Assembly: GCA_963972425.1 (NCBI GenBank)
Contig: CAXAUF010000054.1
Coordinates: forward strand, 1-17,978
Length of the DNA stretch: 17,978 nucleotides
Origin: Algorimicrobium sp002414705
GTDB taxonomy: Bacteria > Bacteroidota > Bacteroidia > Flavobacteriales > Flavobacteriaceae
Direction: 5' to 3'
Shown: positions 1 through 6,147 of the stretch, piece by piece
Layout of the letters: each line of letters begins with the position of its first letter
How positions within the stretch are numbered: position 1 is the stretch's first letter
Translations under genes and position numbers: made by a program
The notes under the pieces: model-generated
Databases searched by the model: none
What the model was told of the DNA's origin: nothing
Seen by the model: the letters and a program-made list of their open reading frames with translations, nothing else

Positions 1-2
1 GT

Positions 3-1064
3 ACTAGAATGGTTGGTTTTACTGGAGATAAAGGGTTTATGTATAAAGCAAATTTAGCTTTGCGTACTGCTATAAAAATCTTAAAACCCATTCATAGTTT
101 TCGTATTAAAGATGAACAAGATTTGTACGATCAAGTCTATAAAATGGATTGGAGTCAGTATATGAAATCTAGTGGCACTCTGGCTATTAGTTCTACTGTT
201 CATTCCGAGCAATTTACACATTCTCAATATATTTCGCTTAAAACCAAGGATGCTATTGTAGATAAATTTAGAGATACCACCAACGAACGACCTAATATAG
301 ATTTACGTTTTCCTGATTTAAAAGTAAATGTCCATATTGATAGAAACCAGTGTACTATTTCTTTAGATTCTTCAGGTGAATCCTTACACAAACGTGGTTA
401 TAAAACAGCCACCAATATTGCACCAATAAACGAAGTTTTAGCAGCCGGACTTGTTATGCTTTCTGGTTGGGATGGACAATCGGATTTTATGGATCCCATG
501 TGTGGTAGTGGAACTGTTTTAGCAGAAGCCGCTATGATAGCTTGTAATATTCCGCCAAATTTAATGCGAAAAGAATTTGCTTTTGAACGTTGGAATGATT
601 GGGATGTAGAATTATTTGAAAAGATTGAAGAATCACTTTTGAAGAAAACACGCGATTTTCATCATAAAATAATTGGTTATGATAAATCGCCTAGTGCTGT
701 TACAAAAGCAAAAGACAATATAAAAAATGCGCATTTAGACGAATTTGTAACTATTAAGCATGAGGATTTCTTTAAAACTCAGAAAGCTGGTGATGCCAAA
801 CTTCACATGGTTTTCAACCCACCTTATGGTGAACGTCTAGATATTGATATGGAAAAGTTTTATGCGTCTATTGGAGATACATTAAAACAAAATTATCCAG
901 GAACAGATGCTTGGTTTATTACCTCTAATTTAGATGCACTTAAACATGTTGGCTTGCGTCCTTCTAGAAAAATACATTTAATGAATGCCAAATTAGAATC
1001 GCGTTTAGTTAAATATGTCATGTACGAGGGAAGTAAAAAAGCAAAGTTTCAGGATAGGGATTAG
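3..1064 (+). CDS. rlmL: THUMP-domain class I SAM-dependent rRNA methyltransferase (RlmL-like), 5' end cut off by window
   Basis: The reading frame is open to the left edge, with codons before the first ATG at position 9, so the true start lies outside the window. About 30 or more N-terminal residues are missing compared with the usual family length of roughly 380-390. Counting from the ATG at 9, a THUMP-like RNA-binding region spans about residues 40-125. A Rossmann methyltransferase domain follows, with the SAM-binding loop DPMCGSGT at 162-169 and the catalytic NPPYGERL motif at 270-277, typical of N2-guanine methyltransferases of the COG0116/UPF0020 family. In E. coli the related half of RlmKL makes m2G2445 in 23S rRNA. 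The same target here is inference. The fused RlmK half of gammaproteobacteria is absent, as expected in Bacteroidota. No convincing terminator follows; the downstream DNA is repeat-like. Confidence 0.93.
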   Translation, partial: TRMVGFTGDKGFMYKANLALRTAIKILKPIHSFRIKDEQDLYDQVYKMDWSQYMKSSGTLAISSTVHSEQFTHSQYISLKTKDAIVDKFRDTTNERPNIDLRFPDLKVNVHIDRNQCTISLDSSGESLHKRGYKTATNIAPINEVLAAGLVMLSGWDGQSDFMDPMCGSGTVLAEAAMIACNIPPNLMRKEFAFERWNDWDVELFEKIEESLLKKTRDFHHKIIGYDKSPSAVTKAKDNIKNAHLDEFVTIKHEDFFKTQKAGDAKLHMVFNPPYGERLDIDMEKFYASIGDTLKQNYPGTDAWFITSNLDALKHVGLRPSRKIHLMNAKLESRLVKYVMYEGSKKAKFQDRD

Positions 1065-1078
1065 CTTTCTCGCAATGA

Positions 1079-1215
1079 TGTAAAGTTGTGGAGTTGTTAA
1101 GTTGATAATGTTTATCTCGCAAAGTCACGGAGGCGCAAAGATGCAAAGTCAAAAAGTTACAAATTCACAAAGCCAAATAGACTTAAAGTTGATTAGTTGA
1201 ACGTTTTTAAAGTAA
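1079..1215. repeat. Mosaic of short non-coding repeats (GCAAAG-type and AAGTTG-type)
   Basis: The 229-bp gap between the methyltransferase and the DUF6048 gene holds no ORF. It contains a run of degenerate heptamer-like units: CGCAAAG at 1118-1124 and 1134-1140, TGCAAAG at 1142-1148, then CAAAAAG, TTACAAA and CACAAAG. This run is flanked by units of the AAGTTG/GAGTTG type (about 1082-1107 and 1185-1200). From memory, similar CGCAAAG and AAGTTG strings are scattered through intergenic DNA of many flavobacteria. That is recall, not a search result. No function can be assigned. Confidence 0.6.
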
Positions 1216-1293
1216 AAATCATATTAATACTATTTGGGAATTTAGGATTTGTTTATTGGAATTTTTCTTTTTTTAACACTGACAAAGAAACTA

Positions 1294-2031
1294 CTACTTA
1301 TCCTTCTTAAAAAGCGGAATTAAATAGGAAATATTATACCCATAACCAAAGCCAAAGTTCCCGCTATCATAAGTTTTGTTGTATCCTGGAATATATAGAT
1401 TTTCAAAATTATTGGGTTCAGTTTGTGTTACAATATATTTAAATTGCGCATTGACTCCTAAAAATAAATTGGTTAGGACTTCTACTTTTAAACCCACTAT
1501 AAATTCTGCCCAAATTGCATTTAAGCCAGAGTACTCTTGGGATTCTGTTGAAGTAAATTGAGGAGCCCAATATTGACTTTCAGAATACACACCAAAACCA
1601 TTTAGGTCCTGACTAAAGTTACTAGCTGCCACACGAAAGCCACCATACAGTAAATTATTCATACCATACCAGTTTTGGTACGCATTATAGTCTGCACCTA
1701 ATTTTATGTAAGTTCCAGTGGTGGTAACATCAATATAATCTGTTGTAGTTGTTTTTTCTTCTACACCAAATTCTGCAGCTAAATACCATTTTTTTGTAAA
1801 ACGGAAATCACCATTTATTTCAAAACCTTTATAATCATCGTCTAAAAACGAACGAAGTAATTTACTGGCATCACCACCAATACGCAAACCATATTTTTCT
1901 TTTTGTTTGCTGCTATCACTTAATTTTTTGTTGGAAGGAATACTATCGTTTTGCGCAAATGAAACTGAACAAAACAGCATACCAATCAAACAGGATTTAA
2001 TGATAGATGTTGTAGTTTGTTGCATTTTCAT
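1294..2031 (-). CDS. DUF6048 family secreted/outer-membrane beta-barrel-like protein
   Basis: The 245-residue protein starts with a Sec signal peptide (charged MKMQQ, hydrophobic core, likely cleavage near SFAQ-ND about residue 26). The remainder alternates aromatic and polar residues and is rich in Gly and Tyr, like an outer-membrane barrel, ending in a basic tail. I recognise it as a DUF6048-type flavobacterial protein; its function is unknown. Its start codon lies inside the end of the DUF6452 gene, with a 35-bp overlap (29 bp if the second Met at 2025 is used), so the two are translationally linked. It is the last gene of the rlmD-DUF6452-DUF6048 operon. Outer-membrane location is inferred from the signal peptide and composition only. 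Confidence 0.82.
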   Translation of the reverse strand: MKMQQTTTSIIKSCLIGMLFCSVSFAQNDSIPSNKKLSDSSKQKEKYGLRIGGDASKLLRSFLDDDYKGFEINGDFRFTKKWYLAAEFGVEEKTTTTDYIDVTTTGTYIKLGADYNAYQNWYGMNNLLYGGFRVAASNFSQDLNGFGVYSESQYWAPQFTSTESQEYSGLNAIWAEFIVGLKVEVLTNLFLGVNAQFKYIVTQTEPNNFENLYIPGYNKTYDSGNFGFGYGYNISYLIPLFKKDK

Positions 2032-2518
2032 TTTCTATTATTTGATTATCGTCTACTGATTGAATAATTTGAATCCATCTATCACCATCATCTTCAACTG
2101 TCATGGAAATATTTTTAAATACCGTTTTAAAACCACAGGCTCTGGACACGTAAATTTCTTCTGTAACATACGAAATAGTTATGATGTCTTCATTTCCAGC
2201 TGTTATATTTCCAGCTTCATCAACTCTATAGTTTTTGTAAATACTATACTGGGTGGTGTTTTCAGTTGTTTTTAATGGAAGTTGAATAATTTGTCTACTT
2301 TTTGTACCATCCAAATCTGGTAATGTTTCTTCATTTCCAACACCTTGTACGCGAATTCTAGCTACGTTTCTTGGGTTTTGCTGTTCAGGATTTTCAATAC
2401 TGTAAAAAGAAATCGTTAATCGTGGTGTAGTAACCGTATCTAATGTACAAATATCATCACGTTCGCAACTAAAAGAAATGCAACAAATTAGGATTAATAA
2501 GCCAACTAGTTTTTTCAT
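1997..2518 (-). CDS. DUF6452 family lipoprotein
   Basis: This is a 173-residue protein with a lipoprotein signal: a hydrophobic stretch followed by the lipobox ISFSC, Cys18 being the lipidated residue, then ERDD. An acidic stretch right after the Cys resembles the lipoprotein export signals that send lipoproteins to the surface in Bacteroidota, so surface display is possible (inference). The rest is predicted beta-rich with no catalytic motif I recognise. I assign it to DUF6452 from its overall sequence and its position between rlmD and DUF6048. It starts 5 bp after the rlmD stop codon and overlaps the next gene by 35 bp. A joint envelope role with DUF6048 is plausible but unproven. Confidence 0.8.
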   Translation of the reverse strand: MKKLVGLLILICCISFSCERDDICTLDTVTTPRLTISFYSIENPEQQNPRNVARIRVQGVGNEETLPDLDGTKSRQIIQLPLKTTENTTQYSIYKNYRVDEAGNITAGNEDIITISYVTEEIYVSRACGFKTVFKNISMTVEDDGDRWIQIIQSVDDNQIIENENATNYNIYH

Positions 2519-2523
2519 AGGTA

Positions 2524-3933
2524 TTATCTTCTTTCCAAAAGTACAACATTTTCTACATGATGTGTTTGCGGGAACATATCTACAGCTTGTGTACGAGTTA
2601 CTTTATAGTGTGCATCCATAAGTTGTAAATCCCGAGCTTGAGTTGCACTGTTGCAACTTACATAAACTATTTTTTCTGGCGCAATATTTAGTATTTGATT
2701 AACGACATCTTTATGCATCCCATCACGTGGAGGATCTGTTATAATAACATCTGGATGTCCATGTGTTTTTATAAAATCTTGATTAAACACATTTTTCATA
2801 TCGCCAACATAAAAGTCAACGTTTTCAATGCCATTTAATTGTGCATTTGCTTTTGCAGCTAAAATAGCATCAGGAACGGCTTCTACACCAACCACTTTGC
2901 TTGCTTTTTTAGCAACAAATTGTGCAATGGTTCCAGTTCCAGTATATAAATCGTAAACTAATTCGTTGCCTGATAATCCAGCAAAGTCTCTCGTAATTTT
3001 ATACAATTCGTATGCTTGTTCTGAATTGGTTTGGTAGAATGATTTGGCATTAATTTTAAACTTCAAACCTTCCATTTCTTCAAAAATATGATCGTCACCT
3101 TTGTAGCAAATAACCTCTTGATCGTAAATGGTATCGTTAGCTTTCTCATTTACCACATACTGAAGAGATGTAATTTCAGGAAACGTTTCGCCTAAATAAT
3201 CTAATAATAATTCTCGCTTAACTTTATCGTCTTTAAAAAACTGAATCATCACCATAATATCACCAGTAGAAGCTGTTCTTATCATCATAGTTCTTAATAA
3301 ACCATGTTGATTTCTGGTGTTGAAGAATTCTAAATCATTAGCAATAGCAAATTCTTTCACTGCATTTCTAATCGCATTAGATGGATCTGCTTGTAGGTGA
3401 CATTTTTTAATATCTAAAATTTTGTCCCACATACCTGGAATATGAAAACCGAGTGCGTTTCTGTCACCTAGATCTTTATCAGATTGAATTTCTTCTAACG
3501 TTAACCAACGGCTATCACTAAAAGAAAATTCCATTTTATTTCTATAAAAGTAGGGCTCTTTACAACCTAAAATTGGAGTAACTTCAGGTAGTTCTATATG
3601 GCCAATACGTGTTAAATTATTGGTGACTTCTTTTTGTTTGTAAAATAATTGGTGCTCGTAGCCCATATTTTGCCATTTACAACCACCGCAAACGCCAAAA
3701 TGTTGGCAAGCTGGTTCGGAACGTTTATCAGATAGTTTATGAAAAACGGTTGCTTTTCCTTCGTAATACGCTTTACGTTTTTTAAAGGTTTGTACATCAA
3801 CTACATCACCAGGAACCGCATTTGGCATAAAGATAACTTTGCCATCTGCAGCTTTTCCAATTACTTTTCCTTTTGCACCAGCATCAACAACTTCGACATT
3901 GGTAAATATTTGTTTTTTGTTTTTTCTTGCCAT
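2524..3933 (-). CDS. rlmD: 23S rRNA (uracil-C5)-methyltransferase RlmD/RlmCD type (TRAM + Fe-S)
   Basis: The 469-residue enzyme has an N-terminal TRAM domain (about 10-65), then a 4Fe-4S site with Cys76, Cys82 and Cys85 (CQHFGVCGGC) and Cys178 (KKCHL). The SAM loop YDLYTGTGT is at 327-335, the TDPPRDG motif at 399-405, the catalytic nucleophile Cys427 in YVSCNSATQARDL, and the HVENVVLLER signature at 459-468. All key residues of the m5U methyltransferase family are present. In E. coli RlmD modifies U1939 of 23S rRNA; single bacterial homologues can modify two sites. I start the gene at 3933 (MARKNKK). An ATG at 3978 is in frame but lies upstream of the promoter, and its 15 extra residues do not resemble the family. 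This is the first gene of an operon with DUF6452 and DUF6048. Confidence 0.95.
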   Translation of the reverse strand: MARKNKKQIFTNVEVVDAGAKGKVIGKAADGKVIFMPNAVPGDVVDVQTFKKRKAYYEGKATVFHKLSDKRSEPACQHFGVCGGCKWQNMGYEHQLFYKQKEVTNNLTRIGHIELPEVTPILGCKEPYFYRNKMEFSFSDSRWLTLEEIQSDKDLGDRNALGFHIPGMWDKILDIKKCHLQADPSNAIRNAVKEFAIANDLEFFNTRNQHGLLRTMMIRTASTGDIMVMIQFFKDDKVKRELLLDYLGETFPEITSLQYVVNEKANDTIYDQEVICYKGDDHIFEEMEGLKFKINAKSFYQTNSEQAYELYKITRDFAGLSGNELVYDLYTGTGTIAQFVAKKASKVVGVEAVPDAILAAKANAQLNGIENVDFYVGDMKNVFNQDFIKTHGHPDVIITDPPRDGMHKDVVNQILNIAPEKIVYVSCNSATQARDLQLMDAHYKVTRTQAVDMFPQTHHVENVVLLERR

Positions 3934-3937
3934 GCTG

Positions 3938-3965
3938 CAAAAGTAGTTTCTTTTTTCGTAGCAAA
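3938..3965 (-). promoter_or_regulatory. Bacteroidota-type promoter of rlmD operon, leaderless arrangement
   Basis: On the minus strand, TTTG (3965-3962), a 16-bp spacer, then a perfect TAnnTTTG box, TACTTTTG (3945-3938). The box ends 4 nt before the ATG at 3933, so transcription should begin at or next to the start codon. The spacer is a little short for the flavobacterial consensus. Confidence 0.55.
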
Positions 3966-4011
3966 AAACATGTGACAAATATTTTAAGAAGCAACAGATA
4001 TTTAGTAATTT

Positions 4012-4063
4012 GCGAGTCCTAGGGATGATTTCTCTCCCACGCTGAATTTTCGAAACTTCGAAA
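4012..4063 (+). promoter_or_regulatory. Structured leader upstream of rocD (two hairpins)
   Basis: The space between rlmD and rocD contains two inverted repeats in what should be the rocD leader. The first pairs GCG (4012-4014) with CGC (4040-4042) and GGGA (4022-4025) with TCCC (4035-4038). The second is a perfect TTTCGAA (4048-4054), AC, TTCGAAA (4057-4063). A weak promoter-like TAGTAATTTG lies at 4003-4012. The second element could be a protein-binding site instead of an RNA hairpin. It matches no riboswitch I know. Confidence 0.35.
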
Positions 4064-4117
4064 GGATAAAGGTACAGTAGGAATGGTTATTTTATTCAAC
4101 AACTTAAATTTATTAAA

Positions 4118-5398
4118 ATGGCTATTTTAGACCAAGTAACATCGCAAGAAGCGATTGAATTAGAAAACAAATATGGCGCTCACAATTATCATCCACTTCC
4201 AGTGGTTTTGGCTAAAGGTGAAGGCGTTCATGTTTGGGATGTAGAAGGAAAGCAGTATTATGATTTTCTTTCAGCATATTCCGCTGTTAACCAAGGACAT
4301 TGTCATCCTAAAATTGTAAATGCTATGCATAAGCAAGTATCTACATTGGCTTTAACGTCTAGAGCATTTCATAATGACATGTTAGGAAAATATGAGAAAT
4401 TTGCATGCGAATTTTTCGGATTCGATAAATTATTACCCATGAATACAGGTGCTGAAGCCGTTGAAACTGCTTTAAAAGTCTGTAGAAAATGGGCTTATGA
4501 AGTAAAAGGAATTAAAGAAAATGAAGCAGAGATTATTGTCTGTGAAAATAATTTCCATGGTAGAACAACGACCATTATTTCATTTTCCAATGATCCAGTT
4601 GCACGAAAAAATTTCGGACCCTACACAGACGGATTTATCAAAATTGCTTATGATAATTTAGATGCTTTAGAGAACGCTTTAAAATCCAACCCAAATGTAG
4701 GTGGATTTTTAGTGGAACCTATTCAAGGTGAAGCTGGTGTTTATGTGCCTGCTCCAGATTATTTAGCAAAAGCAAAAGCACTTTGTGCAAAATACAATGT
4801 ATTATTTATTGCAGATGAAGTTCAAACAGGAATTGCCAGAACAGGGCGTTTATTAGCAACTTGTGGAAATTGTAGCTGTATTGATAAAAATTGTTCTAAC
4901 GAGCCAGAAGTAAAACCGGATGTTTTAATTTTGGGTAAAGCGTTGTCTGGTGGTGCTTATCCTGTTTCGGCTGTTTTAGCAAATAATGCTATTATGAATG
5001 TTATCCGTCCTGGAAATCATGGAAGTACGTTTGGTGGTAATCCAGTAGCAGCAGCCGTTGCTATGGCTGCTCTAGAAGTAGTAAGAGATGAAAAATTAGC
5101 AGAAAACGCTTACAAACTTGGTGAGTTATTCAGAAGCGAAATAAATAAATTTATTGAAACCAGTTCTATTGTAAACTTGGTTCGTGGTAAAGGTTTGTTA
5201 AATGCTATCGTCATTAACGATGATGAAGATAGTGATACGGCTTGGAACATCTGTTTAGCGTTACGTGACAATGGCTTATTAGCAAAACCAACACACGGAA
5301 ACATTATTCGTTTTGCACCACCTTTAGTTATGACGGAAACGCAATTATTGGATTGTGTATCTATTATTATTAAAACATTGAAGGAATTTGAGAAATAA
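4118..5398 (+). CDS. rocD: Ornithine--oxo-acid aminotransferase
   Basis: This 426-residue class-III PLP aminotransferase converts ornithine plus 2-oxoglutarate to glutamate semialdehyde, linking arginine catabolism to proline and glutamate. Visible motifs are the MNTGAEAVETALK cofactor region (108-120), FHGRT (146-150), EPIQGEAGV (200-208), DEVQTGIARTGR (233-244) with Asp233 for the pyridine nitrogen, the Schiff-base Lys274 in LGKALSGG, and GSTFGGNP (302-309). An insertion between TGRLLA and Lys274 carries Cys249, Cys252, Cys254 and Cys259 (CGNCSCIDKNC), absent from the animal enzyme as I remember it and suggestive of a metal site. It stands alone: rlmD is divergent on the left and a terminator follows on the right. 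The start is the ATG after an A-rich stretch, usual for this phylum. Confidence 0.95.
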   Translation: MAILDQVTSQEAIELENKYGAHNYHPLPVVLAKGEGVHVWDVEGKQYYDFLSAYSAVNQGHCHPKIVNAMHKQVSTLALTSRAFHNDMLGKYEKFACEFFGFDKLLPMNTGAEAVETALKVCRKWAYEVKGIKENEAEIIVCENNFHGRTTTIISFSNDPVARKNFGPYTDGFIKIAYDNLDALENALKSNPNVGGFLVEPIQGEAGVYVPAPDYLAKAKALCAKYNVLFIADEVQTGIARTGRLLATCGNCSCIDKNCSNEPEVKPDVLILGKALSGGAYPVSAVLANNAIMNVIRPGNHGSTFGGNPVAAAVAMAALEVVRDEKLAENAYKLGELFRSEINKFIETSSIVNLVRGKGLLNAIVINDDEDSDTAWNICLALRDNGLLAKPTHGNIIRFAPPLVMTETQLLDCVSIIIKTLKEFEK

Positions 5399-5414
5399 AA
5401 AATCTTCTTATATA

Positions 5415-5452
5415 AACATAAAAAAAGCGACGTGAGTCGCTTTTTTTATGTT
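5415..5452. terminator. Bidirectional Rho-independent terminator
   Basis: A perfect 17-bp inverted repeat with a 4-nt loop: AACATAAAAAAAGCGAC, GTGA, GTCGCTTTTTTTATGTT. A GC core of 5 bp is flanked by A7 and T7, so it reads as an intrinsic terminator from both sides. It sits between rocD (stop at 5398) and the convergent CCC-motif gene (stop at 5466) and should end both transcripts. Confidence 0.93.
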
Positions 5453-5465
5453 CAAAAATCAGAGT

Positions 5466-5804
5466 TTACTCAACTTGAGCTTGCTGGAATTGTTTCATAG
5501 CTTCGTCAAATTGTCCCCAATAAGCATCCCATCCACCCATGGCATAAATTTGGTAAATAGACCAAAGTAAGGAAAGAATATTAATTATTAATATCACTAA
5601 TGCAACCGTTTTAGCGGTATTCATAGCGTTAACACTTTTTAAATCGTAATCGTCTGGATTTAGTTGTGCCTTTTTAATTTGACTGTGAGCAATATAAAAG
5701 GCTATTCCTGCCAAAATAAAACCAAAGCCAGCAAAACAGCAGCATAATAGTCCAAAAATAGCCAACACATAAACGAGTGTTGGATTGAGTCTTTGTTTTT
5801 CCAT
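5466..5804 (-). CDS. CCC-motif membrane protein
   Basis: The small 112-residue integral membrane protein has a first hydrophobic segment (about 10-40) containing three consecutive cysteines, Cys21-23 (LLCCCFAGFG). A cytoplasmic-looking loop follows (IKKAQLNPDDYDLKS), then a second membrane helix (about 66-88) and a short Gln-rich tail. The pattern matches the flavobacterial CCC-motif family, whose function is unknown. It begins 9 bp after the stop of the DUF2752 gene, so the two are co-transcribed. The Cys triplet within a glycine-rich helix could carry lipid or disulfide modification; that is speculation. Confidence 0.85.
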   Translation of the reverse strand: MEKQRLNPTLVYVLAIFGLLCCCFAGFGFILAGIAFYIAHSQIKKAQLNPDDYDLKSVNAMNTAKTVALVILIINILSLLWSIYQIYAMGGWDAYWGQFDEAMKQFQQAQVE

Positions 5805-5813
5805 GTGTAAAAT

Positions 5814-6098
5814 TTAAGTGATTAGTTTTAAAGTAAAACTCCCAATTATAACGCTAATGGTCACGATTGCGAGTGTATTAATAATTTTATTTGAATGTTG
5901 AAATTTAAAGAAAATATTTAAGCCGATAAAGATAAATAGTGCAATTAATGGATAAACGGCTGGATACATTTTAAATGCTGCTAATAATTCGCCATGATAA
6001 ATAAGTGCTACAGACCTCTGTAAGCCACAACCCATACAGTCAAACCCAAATATCTGTTTGTTTAAGCAAGGAAGCATAAAATCTTCTGGTGAAGACAT
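5814..6098 (-). CDS. DUF2752 domain membrane protein
   Basis: The 94-residue protein shows the DUF2752 signature: a Cys after a Pro (MLPCLNK, Cys11) and a second cluster FDCMGCGLQRS (Cys21, Cys24), followed by two or three hydrophobic segments (about 45-65 and 73-93). The first Cys cluster is slightly unusual, DCMGCG where DCPGCG is more common. Function is unknown. It is transcribed with the CCC-motif protein 9 bp downstream, a pairing I recall as recurrent in flavobacteria. A -7-like box lies upstream at 6122-6129, so it may be transcribed separately from the T9SS gene whose stop lies 49 bp away. Confidence 0.85.
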   Translation of the reverse strand: MSSPEDFMLPCLNKQIFGFDCMGCGLQRSVALIYHGELLAAFKMYPAVYPLIALFIFIGLNIFFKFQHSNKIINTLAIVTISVIIGSFTLKLIT

Positions 6099-6121
6099 AA
6101 ATATCTGTAATTGAATTTAGC

Positions 6122-6129
6122 CAAAGTTA
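6122..6129 (-). promoter_or_regulatory. -7 box (TAACTTTG) upstream of DUF2752-CCC pair
   Basis: A perfect TAnnTTTG match lies 23 nt before the ATG at 6098, downstream of the T9SS gene's stop codon. No TTG was found at 17-23 bp upstream of it, so it is only a half promoter by sequence. Confidence 0.4.
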
Positions 6130-6147
6130 AAAAAAGTGATGAATATT

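Noticed and set aside
1264..1290. TTTCTTT/AAAGAAA inverted repeat as terminator of the DUF6048 gene
   Set aside because: The stem is all A/T but one pair, with a 13-nt loop; too weak to call.
3739..3975. ORF antisense to rlmD (rightward)
   Set aside because: It lies opposite the highly conserved rlmD coding region and has no promoter or family resemblance.
3934..3978. Longer rlmD start at ATG 3978 (15 extra residues)
   Set aside because: The promoter -7 box lies between this ATG and the one at 3933, and the extra residues do not look like a TRAM-domain N-terminus.
4012..4063. Known riboswitch or T-box in the rocD leader
   Set aside because: The hairpins match no riboswitch consensus I know, and T-boxes are not expected here.
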